A DNA stretch of 64,000 nucleotides from Actinomadura sp. J1-007 (GTDB taxonomy: Bacteria > Actinomycetota > Actinomycetes > Streptosporangiales > Streptosporangiaceae). Within the stretch, counting starts at the first letter, position 1; each line of letters opens with the position of its first letter. The stretch covers positions 7,316,001 through 7,380,000 of the forward strand of contig NZ_WING01000001.1 of the NCBI RefSeq assembly GCF_009793335.1. Direction: 5' to 3'. A program made the position numbers and the translations under genes. Below, piece by piece: positions 17,648 through 26,554 of this stretch. The notes beneath the pieces are model-generated. The model saw only the letters and a list, made by a program, of their open reading frames with translations, was not told where the DNA came from and made no database searches.

Positions 17648-18493
17648 GTGCGCGTGGAGTACGTGTCCAGAGCGCCGCGACCGCCGTTGGACGGGCTGAT
17701 CGACGACCTCTACTACCTGGAGGGTGCGCCGCCGTACGCCTGGCTGACGCTGCCGCCGTCGCCGTCGGCGCTGCTCATCGTCAACCTCGGGGCGCCGTTC
17801 CGCATCCGCGCCGGCACCGACGTCGAGACGGCCGAGTACGCCGACGGCTGCGTGGTCACCATGCCCACCCGCGCGTGGGAGTTCGGTTACCCGCTTCCGA
17901 CCCGGTCCGTCGGCGTGCACTTCAAGCCGTGGGGGCCGGCGCCGTTCCTGCCGATGCCCGCGGCCGAGCTGTGCGACCGGCCGTTGACGGTAGAGCAGGT
18001 CTGGGGCCGGCCCGCGATCGCCGAACTGCGAGACCGGCTGGCCACGGCGGACGGGCCGCACGCGATGCTGACGCTGCTTGAGGAGGAGCTGATGCGACGG
18101 CTGTGCGAGACCGCCGGCCTGGGGCTCGTCCGCCATACGAGCAACGTCATCGCGGCCACCAGCGGGGCGGTGGCGATCGGCGACCTGAGCATGGCGGCCG
18201 GTGTCAGCAGCACTCATCTGGCACAGCGGTTCAAGGAGCTCGTCGGTGTCACGCCGAAGCGGCTGGCCCGCACCTACCGCTTCACCGCCACCGTGTTCGC
18301 GATCGACCCCGACGGACCGATCGACTGGGGCGGCCTCGCCGGTGGCGCGGGCTACTTCGACCAGGCCCATTTCGGCCACGAGTTCCGCGCGTTCACCGGG
18401 CTCACGCCGACCCGGTACCTGGAAGTCCGGCGACGGTTCCTGCGCGAGCATCCCGGCCACGTGCTGGACGGCTGGCCGCTGCCTGCCGATTGA
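17648..18493 (+). CDS. AraC-type regulator with DUF6597-like N-terminal domain
   Basis: 281 residues from the GTG at 17648 (the one at 17654 is also possible). The N-terminal part (RPPLDGLIDDLYYLEG to about residue 110) matches the ligand-binding-like domain of DUF6597 transcriptional factors. The C-terminal AraC double HTH follows, with LSMAAGVSSTHLAQRFKELV and then GGAGYFDQAHFGHEFRAFTG. It is 64 bases upstream of the DHFR-like gene, which is likely its target. Confidence 0.82.
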   Translation: MRVEYVSRAPRPPLDGLIDDLYYLEGAPPYAWLTLPPSPSALLIVNLGAPFRIRAGTDVETAEYADGCVVTMPTRAWEFGYPLPTRSVGVHFKPWGPAPFLPMPAAELCDRPLTVEQVWGRPAIAELRDRLATADGPHAMLTLLEEELMRRLCETAGLGLVRHTSNVIAATSGAVAIGDLSMAAGVSSTHLAQRFKELVGVTPKRLARTYRFTATVFAIDPDGPIDWGGLAGGAGYFDQAHFGHEFRAFTGLTPTRYLEVRRRFLREHPGHVLDGWPLPAD

Positions 18494-18557
18494 TTTCTTA
18501 CAAGAACGCCAGCTCACGGCACGTTAATTTGGGCACCCCAAAGCAGAGGAGAGCCCC

Positions 18558-19139
18558 GTGGGCAAGGTGGTCATGTACAGCTCGGTGTCGGTGGACGGCT
18601 TCGTCGCGGACGACGATGACCAGCCCGGACCGCTGTTCGACTGGCTGACCAACGGTGACGTCCCGTTGGACGAGAGCGGCGAGATCAAGGTGTCGCGGGC
18701 GTCCTACGACCACACCCGGCCGTACTGGGACCAGATCGGGGCGACACTCGTCGGCCGACACGTCTTCGACATGACGGACGGCTGGGACGGGAAGCCACCG
18801 AGCGGGATCGACCACGTGGTCGTCGTGACGCACCGGCCGGAGCCCGAGGGCTGGGATTCCGAGGCGCCGTTCCACTTCGTCGACGGCGTCGAGGCGGCCG
18901 TGGCCAAGGCGCAGGAACTCGCGGGCGACCGCGTGGTCGAGGTCGCCGCCGGCGACGTCGGCGGCCAGGTGCTCGCCGCGGGCCTGGTCGACGAGGTGCG
19001 CATGGACGTCGTACCCGTCGTGTTCGGGTCCGGCAAGCGCTACTTCGGGTCGGTCCGCGCGCAGCACCTGTTGGAGGGGCCCGACGTGGTGATCCAGGGC
19101 GACCGGGTGCTTCACCTGCGCTATCGGGTACGCCGTTGA
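18558..19139 (+). CDS. Dihydrofolate reductase-family (RibD C-terminal-like) protein
   Basis: 193 residues from GTG at 18558. VVMYSSVSVDGFVADDDDQ is the typical start of stand-alone RibD_C/YwjB proteins, ATLVGRHVFDMTDGW is the NADPH-binding region and GGQVLAAGLVDEVRMDVVPVV the conserved C-terminal block. They are NADPH-dependent reductases of unknown physiological substrate. A second paralog is at 54912-55532. Confidence 0.85.
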   Translation: MGKVVMYSSVSVDGFVADDDDQPGPLFDWLTNGDVPLDESGEIKVSRASYDHTRPYWDQIGATLVGRHVFDMTDGWDGKPPSGIDHVVVVTHRPEPEGWDSEAPFHFVDGVEAAVAKAQELAGDRVVEVAAGDVGGQVLAAGLVDEVRMDVVPVVFGSGKRYFGSVRAQHLLEGPDVVIQGDRVLHLRYRVRR

Positions 19140-19305
19140 CCGATCCGAGCGGTACGCGAGGAGGTCCACTGCGAATGGTGACGCGAGATAGCGCCTCCGG
19201 CCGCGTCCGCGCATCGCTGTCCCTGGTCGGGCAGCCGACGCCGCGGTCTCGCCCGGTCACCGTCTGAGGAAGGGGACGATCGTATGGGGTTGGTCGCTGT
19301 GCTCA

Positions 19306-20391
19306 TCAGTTGGGTGTGAAGTCGGGGTAGAAGGCCGCGGCGGCGGTGGCGGTCTCGATGTTCCGCGGGAACAGCGCGGCTTCGTAGTCGCGGATGGCCG
19401 CGTCGATGTCCTCGGGCCGTTCGGCGATGGCGTTGCCGAGCTGTCCGGCGTCGAACAGCGCCCAGTTCGCTCCTTCGCCGTCCGGCGGCGCCAGGTGGGC
19501 GGCGTCTCCGACGAGCGTGACACCGGGTACGTGCTCCCAGCGGTGCCCGATCGGGAGCCCGTACAAGGGGCGGAAGACCGGCGGGATGTCGCTGTCGGCG
19601 ATCAGCGCGACGAGTTCGGGCGCCCACCCCTTGAACATCGCCGCGATGGTGCGGGCGGTCGCGGGGCCGTCGTTGAAGTCGATGCCGTCGAACCAGTCGA
19701 GCGGCTGGTCGAACATGGCGTACGAGTGCAGGGTGTCCGCGCGTTCGCGCTGGACGCCGAGACCGATGCCGGCGGTCTCGTCGTAGGCAGTCATCGACCC
19801 GCCGCCGACCAGCGCCAGGGTGGCGGGGTGCCGGGTGTCGCTCTCGTACAGGTACGTCTCGACCATCGAGCGTCCGGCGTAGGCGGGCGTGGCGTCGGAG
19901 AGCAGCGGCCGGACCTTCGACCAGGCGCCGTCGGCGCCGATGAGGACGTCGGTGACGATCCTCGCTCCGTTGGCGAAGGTCACTTCGTGGCGACCGTCCT
20001 GGAGGGTCCGGACACTCTGGGTCTTGTGCCCCCAGACGACACTGCCGGCGGGCAGGGCCTCCAGCAGCAACTGCCGGAGCTCGCCGCGCTGCACCTCGGG
20101 ACGGCCTCCGGCGGGGTCGTCGGGCCGGTCCGCCAGGACGGTGCCGTCGGGCGCCACGTCGCGGGACGCCTGACGGCCTTCGAGGACGAGGGACTGGAAT
20201 CCGTCCATCAGGTCGGCGGCGCGGATCCCGTGCTGTCCGTTGTAGTCGTGGATGTCGAGCATGCCGCCCTGGCCCCGGGCCTGCGCGGACGCCTCCGCCT
20301 CGTACACCGTGGACGGGATGCCGTGGACCGCGAGGGTCCGGGCCAGTGCCAGTCCCGCGAGACCGGCACCGATGATCGAGATCTGAGTCAT
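19306..20391 (-). CDS. FAD-dependent monooxygenase (TetX/PHBH-like)
   Basis: 361 residues. SIIGAGLAGLALARTLAVHG is the FAD GxGxxG motif, DVLIGADGAWSKVR the DG motif, and LVGDAAHLAPPDGEGANWAL the GD motif with the EGAN variant seen in TetX-like enzymes. These flavoproteins hydroxylate aromatic or antibiotic substrates with NAD(P)H and oxygen. It is close to a MarR regulator transcribed in the same direction (20578-21027), about 190 bases away. Whether it inactivates an antibiotic cannot be judged from sequence. Confidence 0.88.
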   Translation of the reverse strand: MTQISIIGAGLAGLALARTLAVHGIPSTVYEAEASAQARGQGGMLDIHDYNGQHGIRAADLMDGFQSLVLEGRQASRDVAPDGTVLADRPDDPAGGRPEVQRGELRQLLLEALPAGSVVWGHKTQSVRTLQDGRHEVTFANGARIVTDVLIGADGAWSKVRPLLSDATPAYAGRSMVETYLYESDTRHPATLALVGGGSMTAYDETAGIGLGVQRERADTLHSYAMFDQPLDWFDGIDFNDGPATARTIAAMFKGWAPELVALIADSDIPPVFRPLYGLPIGHRWEHVPGVTLVGDAAHLAPPDGEGANWALFDAGQLGNAIAERPEDIDAAIRDYEAALFPRNIETATAAAAFYPDFTPN

Positions 20392-20449
20392 ACGTGGGTT
20401 CCTTTGCTGCTGGTGGACGAATCGGCGGTCCGGCCCGCAGGACCTCCGG

Positions 20450-20570
20450 GTGCCGCACAGAGCACCAGAGGCGGGTCAGGGAGGCCGGGCGAGGCCGGAC
20501 CAGAAGAGGCCGGGCGAGGGCCGGATCAGGGAAGGCCGGGTGAGGGCCGGGTCAGGGGAGGTCGGGCGGG
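20450..20570 (+). repeat. Degenerate GGCCGG(G)-type tandem repeats
   Basis: Between the monooxygenase and MarR genes, units such as AGGCCGGGCGAGG and AGGGCCGGATCAGG recur about seven times between 20475 and 20580 with spacing of 15-20 bases. They are probably slippage products with no coding meaning. Confidence 0.5.
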
Positions 20571-20577
20571 GGCCGGA

Positions 20578-21027
20578 TCAGGGGAGGCTGGGCGGCTCGA
20601 TCCGGGATGCGAGCCGCCTCAACAGGTCGTGGAGCTGTGCCTGCCCAGCGGCGCCCAGCGGCGCGAGGATCTCGTCCTCGACACGGTCCATGGCCTCTTC
20701 GAAACCCTGGATCAGCTCCGAGCCCGCCGGGGTGATGTGGACCCGGCGGCTGCGCGTGTCACCGTCCTGCGTCCGGCGTTGTACGAGTCCGCGCCGTTCG
20801 AGCCCGGCCAGCAGCCGCGAGACGCTCGGCGCGCTGGTGCGCGTGGCCCGCGCGACGTCACGCTGGATGGCCTCCGGGTTCTTCGACAGGTACGCCAGCA
20901 CGGCGCTCTGCTCGTGAGTGAGGCCGCGCTCCCGTATCCAGTCGTCGGCGATGCGCCGCTGCCCCCACACGACCCACCGCATCAGCTCCAACGTGCTCTC
21001 TCGCTCCACCTCGTTCACAGTTAACAT
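20578..21027 (-). CDS. MarR-family transcriptional regulator
   Basis: 149 residues from ATG at 21027 (21036 is an alternative). Winged HTH: RGLTHEQSAVLAYLSKNPEA, QRDVARATRTSAPSVSRLLAGLERRGLVQRR, and the wing GDTRSRRVHITPAG; flanking helices form the MarR dimer interface. GCTAAC repeats overlap its start region. It is likely to autoregulate and to control the flavin monooxygenase downstream. Confidence 0.88.
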   Translation of the reverse strand: MLTVNEVERESTLELMRWVVWGQRRIADDWIRERGLTHEQSAVLAYLSKNPEAIQRDVARATRTSAPSVSRLLAGLERRGLVQRRTQDGDTRSRRVHITPAGSELIQGFEEAMDRVEDEILAPLGAAGQAQLHDLLRRLASRIEPPSLP

Positions 21028-21048
21028 GCTAACCATTGCAGAGCTAAC
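21020..21048. promoter_or_regulatory. GTTAAC/GCTAAC repeats over the MarR start
   Basis: GTTAAC at 21020-21025, GCTAAC at 21028-21033 and GCTAAC again at 21043-21048. The two GCTAAC copies are exactly 15 bases apart, and the first pair forms an inverted repeat around the possible start codon. On the minus strand TTGATA near 21055 could be the -35 element. The site therefore probably overlaps the promoter and start, as for an autorepressed, possibly leaderless gene. Confidence 0.45.
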
Positions 21049-21064
21049 TATCAAATCCGGACGC

Positions 21065-22012
21065 TCACACCTGGCACCCGGCACCCGGCACCGGTTCTCC
21101 GCTCCGGGACGTGTCCCTAGCGGGATGTCGTCGGCTACATGGCCGGTGGGTCAGGTGCCAGAGGGCGGCATACAGCGCCAGCGCGGCCGCGAGTGCGGCT
21201 CCGGCACCGGTGATCAGCAGTGACAGCTGGGTCTCGACCAGGGTGGTGCCGGTCAGGTCGCCGGTGTCGCCGGGCAGGTTGGCGGCCGCGCCGAGCACGG
21301 CCGCCGTCAGCAGTCCCGCCAGCACGCTCCATCGGATCGCGGGGGCCAGCGGCCGCTGCGTCCGGGGCGGGGTGGAAGCCTGGCCGGTCGCGTACGGCGA
21401 GCGAGGCGCGACTGTCATCTCAATGCCCTGCTGCCGGGCGTTCTGCGGCTGGTGCTGGTAGCGGCGCCACAGCCAGACCGCGAGGATCGCCGCTCCGGCC
21501 AGCGTGCTCAGGTGCTGTACGATCCGGCCGATCGTGATGTCGCCGGTGACGTCCGCGCGCAGGAACGCCACGTGGGCCACCACCCATCCGTCGTGGTGGG
21601 TGAAGGAGTCCCAGATCAGGTGGGTGAGCACGCCGATCTGGAGGGACACCAGCACCCACCACGCCCGCGTCAGCACCGCGCCGGCACCGTTCCGCGAACG
21701 GGTCCGGTGGGGTGGGCGTGCGGTCAGCCGGGCGGACATCCGGGGTGGTAGTAGCGCCACGACCGGGCGGCGCAGCAGCACGTACAGGACGAGCAGCCCG
21801 GCCCCCAGCAGCAGGTCCGGCCCCACCATGCCGGGGAGCGAATGGGTGTAGGTGGCGTTCACCAGCGGGTCCAGGGTGCGTTCCCACCCCGACGGCGGGC
21901 GCACGAAGTAGGCCGCGTCGGGCGCCATGGAACCGGCGGCCAGAGCCGACAGCACCAGCGGGCCGCGGGCCAGCGGCAGCACCGCGGCCGGATGGCACAA
22001 CGTCAGAGGCAC
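21065..22012 (-). CDS. DUF4184 family membrane protein
   Basis: 315 residues from GTG at 22012 with GAAGGG upstream. The start PLTLCHPAAVLPLARGPLVLSAL, SMAPDAAYFV and the HLIWDSFTHHDGW motif are the DUF4184 hallmarks. Several transmembrane helices span the protein, and conserved His and Asp residues suggest a metal site near the membrane. Function unknown. It lies upstream of, and in the same orientation as, the MarR gene but is separated from it by 37 bases, so cotranscription is possible. Confidence 0.82.
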   Translation of the reverse strand: MPLTLCHPAAVLPLARGPLVLSALAAGSMAPDAAYFVRPPSGWERTLDPLVNATYTHSLPGMVGPDLLLGAGLLVLYVLLRRPVVALLPPRMSARLTARPPHRTRSRNGAGAVLTRAWWVLVSLQIGVLTHLIWDSFTHHDGWVVAHVAFLRADVTGDITIGRIVQHLSTLAGAAILAVWLWRRYQHQPQNARQQGIEMTVAPRSPYATGQASTPPRTQRPLAPAIRWSVLAGLLTAAVLGAAANLPGDTGDLTGTTLVETQLSLLITGAGAALAAALALYAALWHLTHRPCSRRHPARDTSRSGEPVPGAGCQV

Positions 22013-22388
22013 AGCAGACCCTTCACGAGAGACGAACGAGATGATCACGCGACCGCGCGGCAACGGAGTCGTCGGTACGCGAGCCGTCCAGCAGATCGGC
22101 TGACAACGGCCGTCCCAGGCCGGACTCGCTCTCGGCCTCGGCCTCGGTGGCCAGCCGGCGCGAGCAACGGCCGCCGCAGCAGCGGCGGCACCGCGGCGGG
22201 AGGAGACAAGGTGAACGGCACGCGCCGGGCCTTTCATTGCTCAGGCAGAACCAACCTCATAGTCCGTTCACCTGAATACTACGCTAAGCAGACTAATGAG
22301 CGAAGGGAGAGGCCAGCGCAGGCGAGGCAGGCGCGGCAGGTGCGGCAGGTGCGGCGCGAGATGGGGAGTGTGGCCGTGCTGGTGGCGA

Positions 22389-23302
22389 TCAGCGCGCGGA
22401 GCCGACCTGGCGACGCAGGTGGACGGCCAGGGCCGCGAGCAGGGCGCCGACCGGCAGCACGGCCGCCAGTACGGCGGGAAGCAGGTGGTCCCCGGCGCTG
22501 GTGTAGGCGTAGGCGACAAAGGGCGGAGAGGCCACCGCCGTCGCCCCCAGTTCCCGGGCGCCCACCGAACGGTTGCGGACCGCGAGGATCACGCCCGCGG
22601 CGATCAGGACCAGCAGGGGCCAACTGCCGTAGTCGGTGCTGATCCCCGGCAGCGCACGCGCGTACAGCGCCGTCAGCGGGACCAGTACCGCCGCGACCAC
22701 GGCGACCGCCGCGCCCGCCGCCGCTTCATCGCGGCGATCGGGCGGACACGCCGCCATCACCAGCGCGGTGATCGCCATCATCGCCGGGGTGAACACCGGG
22801 TCACCGAACGCCGGCCCGCTGATGACCGCGGCGGCCGCGAATCCCAGCGATCCCGCCGCCGCACACCACCGCCCCCGTCTCCAAGCGCCCGCGAGAGCGG
22901 CCGCCGCTGCGACCACGATCGCGACCGCGCAGCCCAGCAGAACGTTCCAGCCGTCCAGCCCGGCCTTGAGCTGGACGAGCAGGGGAGCGGGCGAGGCGAC
23001 CAGGCCGACATACCAGCGCATGACGAAGAGGCCGCTCGCCGCCGCCGCGGTTCCCAACGCCAACGGCGCGGCCAAGGCGAAGAACCGTCCGGCGGGCGCG
23101 GCCGCCCCAATCGCAGCCGTGTCCGCAGGGCGTGGGCGACCAGCTCGACACCCTCCCGCAGCCGCGCCCTCCACGGCTGTCCGGCGGTCATCTCCCGGTA
23201 GGTCGCCATGATCTCCGCACCATGGGCCTGCCGATAGGCGGCCGGATACAGCCGTACGACGAGCTCGATCACACCCTGTTCGACCACGGCGCGTCCGGTC
23301 AC
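22389..23302 (-). pseudogene. PadR-linked membrane protein, frameshifted, probably intact in vivo
   Basis: The reading frame starts at GTG 23302 (GTGA overlap with PadR) with LYPAAYRQAHGAEIMATYREM, the conserved cytoplasmic start of actinobacterial membrane proteins paired with PadR regulators. It shifts at the run of four C at 23105-23108 into a frame that encodes about seven hydrophobic helices (GRFFALAAPLALGTAAAASG onward) to 22389. Adding one base there gives about 304 residues in frame. The role is unknown; the PadR protein likely controls it. A similar pair is at 47230-48410. Confidence 0.75.
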
Positions 23303-23637
23303 GGCGTGATCGGTGGCGACGTGGCCGCCGAAGGCTTGGCGGCCAGGCGCTTGCGGGCCTCCCGAGCGGCCGCCGCCAAACGCTCGGCCTCCAGCCCCAG
23401 CCGCTCGCGCCCCTGCGCTGACAGCGCGAAGACGCGCCGGGCCCGACCATCGACGATCTCCTCGCTCGCGACCTCGATCAGCCCCTCGGCCAGCAGGCGG
23501 TCCAGCGCCCCGTACAGCGCGCCGGTCCGCAGCGTCACCCGGCCACCGGTCATCGCCTTGACCTCCTGGGCGATCGCGTACCCGTGACGGGGGACGTCCG
23601 CCAGGGCGGTGAGCACCACCAGGGTCGGCTCCTGCAT
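23299..23637 (-). CDS. PadR-family transcriptional regulator
   Basis: 112 residues from the ATG at 23637, the usual family start (MQEPTLVVLTALADVPRHGYAI); an in-frame GTG at 23652 is also possible. The winged HTH with GALYGALDRLLAEGLIEV and DGRARRVFALSAQG is the compact PadR-s2 type, with a short C-terminal helix. It overlaps the membrane protein gene by GTGA. Confidence 0.88.
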   Translation of the reverse strand: MQEPTLVVLTALADVPRHGYAIAQEVKAMTGGRVTLRTGALYGALDRLLAEGLIEVASEEIVDGRARRVFALSAQGRERLGLEAERLAAAAREARKRLAAKPSAATSPPITP

Positions 23638-23660
23638 CAAGCGTTCGTTCACCCCTTGAC

Positions 23661-23683
23661 GATAGTCACCTCACCGGACTATC
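23661..23683. promoter_or_regulatory. Candidate PadR operator
   Basis: GATAGTC at 23661-23667 and GACTATC at 23677-23683, a perfect 7+7 inverted repeat with a 9-base spacer, 24 bases upstream of the PadR start. Expected site for autorepression of the PadR-membrane protein operon. Confidence 0.55.
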
Positions 23684-23861
23684 CCAAAGTCGATCACCGC
23701 TACCGAGGCCCCGCCCGGCACTCCCCGCACGGTCTCCCAGTACGGCGGCTCCGCCATGAGCCTCTAACCGCTCGGTGCCACAGCACGCGGGAGGGCCGAA
23801 CACTTTGCGGCCTTCTCCGCGTGGAGGCGTCGTGTTCAGCTCTCAACATCCAAAGATTTTT

Positions 23862-23891
23862 ACTCTCCGTATACATATGAATACTTAGAGT
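23862..23891. promoter_or_regulatory. AT-rich palindrome upstream of the cyclodipeptide cluster
   Basis: ACTCT (23862-23866) pairs with AGAGT (23887-23891), and GTAT (23869-23872) pairs with ATAC (23881-23884), around a CATATG core. The stretch 23850-23890 has clearly lower GC than its surroundings and lies just upstream of the CDPS start, so it should contain the cluster promoter and possibly an operator. Confidence 0.5.
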
Positions 23892-23916
23892 GGTTGTGGA
23901 TGGTGGAGGTTTGATC

Positions 23917-24660
23917 ATGTGTGAAGCTCCAGCGGACACCGCCACCGCATCCTTCGCGGTGACCCCCTACACCGACAACTGCGCGGGCCTGTACGAACGC
24001 GCCGAGCACGTACTGGTGGGCGTGAGCCCGGGCAACGGCTACTTCAACAAACCACGGCTGTCGGCGTTGCTGCGCTGGGCCGGGAGCAGGTTCGCCAGAG
24101 TGGACGCGATCGTGCCCGACGTGTCGTTGACCCACACCTACCAGGCCCTGGGCCAACCTCCCGCACTGGCCTGGAAGAACGCCCGCCACAAAGCCGGCAA
24201 GACCTGCCGCCGCGTCGCCCGCGCGTGGGACGAGATCGGCATCGACCGCACCCAGCAGCGCATCCACCTGCTATCGGACTTCGCCGACCACCCCCACTAC
24301 GCCCGCCTGCGGGTCCACGCCCATCGGGCGATCGACGCCGACCCGACCCTGCGGAAGGTGTTCCACCAAGCCAGCCGCCAGGTCCTGACCGCCTACCTCA
24401 AAGGCACGGAACCCACCAGCGAACAGGTCGAGGAGGGCACCAACTACCTCGCCGCCGAGATGCCGCTGTGCCTGGACACCCCGGCCATCATCGGCGTGCC
24501 GTCCTCGGTCGCCGTCTACCACCAGCCGATGCCCATGATCGAGGCGATCTTCGCCTCCCCGCACATGGACGTCTCACCCCGGCAAGGCCACGCGATCGTC
24601 CGACCCCGGACCACCCCGCCCAACGACCGAACCGAAAGCGACCACGGTGACGACCACTGA
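23917..24660 (+). CDS. tRNA-dependent cyclodipeptide synthase (CDPS), NYH subfamily
   Basis: 247 residues from the ATG at 23917, 8 bases after GGAGG. CDPSs use two aminoacyl-tRNAs in a ping-pong reaction: the first aminoacyl group is attached to a serine, then joined to the second to give a cyclodipeptide (diketopiperazine). The motif VGVSPGNGYF puts Ser at 37 and Asn at 40, the same numbers as the founding enzyme AlbC. TNYLAAEMPL supplies the Tyr and Glu that stabilise the aminoacyl moiety (Y-x3-E), and VPSSVAVYHQP supplies the Tyr-His pair, placing it in the NYH subfamily. A basic helix near residues 86-105 (KNARHKAGKTCRRVARAW) should bind tRNA. It overlaps the P450 gene by 14 bases. The amino acids used cannot be read from sequence with confidence. 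Confidence 0.93.
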   Translation: MCEAPADTATASFAVTPYTDNCAGLYERAEHVLVGVSPGNGYFNKPRLSALLRWAGSRFARVDAIVPDVSLTHTYQALGQPPALAWKNARHKAGKTCRRVARAWDEIGIDRTQQRIHLLSDFADHPHYARLRVHAHRAIDADPTLRKVFHQASRQVLTAYLKGTEPTSEQVEEGTNYLAAEMPLCLDTPAIIGVPSSVAVYHQPMPMIEAIFASPHMDVSPRQGHAIVRPRTTPPNDRTESDHGDDH

Positions 24661-25854
24661 CCCAGTTCCCGCCTACCCGTTCGGCGACTGGGGATTCGAG
24701 CTGACCCCCCAGCACACCGCCGCGCGGGCGGCCCCCGCGCCGGCGTGCCGGGTGACCACCGTCACCGGGGACCCGGCCTGGCTGGTCACCCGCCACGAGG
24801 TGGCCGTACGGGCCCTGTCCGACCCGCGGCTCAGCATGCCCGCGGCCCTCGCGCCCGGCGCGCCGCGGCAGGAACCGCTGCCGCTGCGGGGACCCGAGGG
24901 CACCGGCGACGTCGTCACCGAGCTCAAACAGGCCGGCCTGCACCAGGTCGTCGCCGACGCGCTCGGGCCGCGCACCGTCAGGCGGCACCAGGACTGGACC
25001 ACCGAGCAGGCCCGGCTCCTGCTCGGCACCCTGGTCCGCGGCGGCCCGCCCGCCGACCTGCACGCCGGGCTGGCGCTGCGGCTGCCGTTCGCGGTCGCCT
25101 GCCGCACACTGCTGGGCGACCTGGAGACCGACGAACTCACCCGGCTCAACACCTGGGCCGACGCCGCCCTGTCGTGGGGCCGGGACTCAGCCGGTACGAG
25201 CTGGCGGACCTGTCGACGGCACAGGAGAAGATCTACCGCTTCTTCCTGCGCCGCCTGCCCGACCTCACCACCGGCCCCGGCGACCACCTGCTCGCCAAGA
25301 TCTCTGCCGCGGACGCCCTCGACCAGCGCGACCTGGTGGTCTTCGCCGTGATGATGTTCATGGCCGGATATCGGACCTCGGCCAGCTTCCTGGCCGGCGC
25401 GATCGTCACACTGCTACGCCATCCCGACACCCTGTCGGCCGCACGCGCAGACCCGGAGCTCATCCCCGCGATCGTGGAGGAACTGCTGCGCTACACCCCG
25501 ATGGCCACCGGCGGAGCCAAACGCCTGGCCACCGCCGACACCGACCTGAACGGCCTGGAAATCAAAGCCGGCGAACTCGTCCTGGTCTCCCTGGAAGCCG
25601 CCAACCACGACCCGGCCGCCTTCTCCCACCCCGACACCTTCAACCCCGGCCGCGACACCTCCGGCCACCTCGGATTCGGCCACGGCGCCCACTTCTGCCC
25701 CGGCAACCGCCTGGCCCGAATGCAGATCCACGCCATGGTCACCGCACTGGCCGACCACTCACCCGCCCTCCGCCTAGCCGTCCCCCCACACGACCTGCGA
25801 TGGGTGAACGGGGCCGCGTTCCGTACACCCCAGGCCATCCCCGTGACCTGGTGA
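24647..25854 (+). pseudogene. Cytochrome P450 of the CDPS cluster, frameshifted, probably intact in vivo
   Basis: Reading from GTG at 24647 to about 25176, then shifting at the run of four G (25176-25179) into the frame that ends at 25854, gives about 402 residues; one added G makes the length a multiple of three. The second frame holds the I-helix motif AGYRTS, the EELLRY ExxR motif and the heme loop GFGHGAHFCPGNRLA with its axial cysteine. The first holds the P450 N-terminal region. The enzyme would hydroxylate, couple or otherwise oxidise the cyclodipeptide using an external ferredoxin, not encoded here. The start overlaps the CDPS stop, which suggests translational coupling. Confidence 0.85.
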
Positions 25855-25897
25855 GCCGGGGCCCGGCCCGGCACAGCACGAAAAAGGCCCCTTCCCC

Positions 25898-25907
25898 TTA
25901 CCGGTAA
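25898..25907. other. 10-base palindrome TTACCGGTAA
   Basis: Perfect palindrome in the 103-base gap between the P450 and AlbA-like genes. It could be a regulatory site or part of an attenuating structure. Only symmetry supports it. Confidence 0.25.
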
Positions 25908-25957
25908 ACCGTTCGCCAGGGCGTCACGCCCTCGTCAGATGGGTCAGGTGAGCACAC

Positions 25958-26554
25958 ATGACCGCCCGCGCAAGAAACGCGACCCCGCCGTCCGGATCAC
26001 CCCCACACGCACCGCCCGGATCCAGCCCGGACCCAGGCGGGGCGCTGCGGGTCCTGCGCACCCGCAGCGTCATCCGCGAGTTCACGGGCGAGCCGATCAC
26101 CGACGCCGATGTCGATGCCCTGGTCACCGCGATGGTGGCCGCTCCGACCGGATCCAACCGGCAGGCATGGGCTTTCATCGTCATCCGGGAGCCGCAGCGG
26201 CTGCTGTCGGTACGCGCGTTCGCCCCCGGGGTGATCGGGACTCCGCCCCTTCTCCTGGTCGCCTGCCACGATCACTCCCGGTACACCGATGAGGACGACG
26301 CGCGCGTCGTCCGCGAGCTGGGCCGGTTGTGCGTGGCCATGGCCGTGGAGAACTTCATGCTCGCCGCGCACGCGCTCGGCCTCGGCGCCTGCCCCGCCTC
26401 CAGCTTCCTGCCCGAACCGATCCGGCTGCTGCTGGACATGCCCGCCCACCTCGAACCCGTTCTGCTGGTCTCCGCCGGGCACCCGGCCCACCCTCCGCAA
26501 CCGTCCGAACGCCGCGACATCGACGAGGTGGTCCGCTATGACAGCTACGCCTGA
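25958..26554 (+). CDS. Cyclic dipeptide oxidase large subunit, AlbA-like (nitroreductase family)
   Basis: 198 residues. After a proline-rich N-terminus (about 1-28), LRVLRTRSVIREFTGEPIT, APTGSNRQAWAFIVI and ALGLGACPASSFLP form the FMN-dependent nitroreductase fold. AlbA-type subunits combine with a small partner to dehydrogenate C-alpha/C-beta bonds of cyclodipeptides with oxygen, giving dehydro-diketopiperazines; related oxidases form long filaments. The partner gene follows and overlaps by 17 bases, and a CDPS lies upstream, so the assignment as a CDO subunit rather than a general nitroreductase is strong. The flavin is expected to be FMN. Confidence 0.85.
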   Translation: MTARARNATPPSGSPPHAPPGSSPDPGGALRVLRTRSVIREFTGEPITDADVDALVTAMVAAPTGSNRQAWAFIVIREPQRLLSVRAFAPGVIGTPPLLLVACHDHSRYTDEDDARVVRELGRLCVAMAVENFMLAAHALGLGACPASSFLPEPIRLLLDMPAHLEPVLLVSAGHPAHPPQPSERRDIDEVVRYDSYA

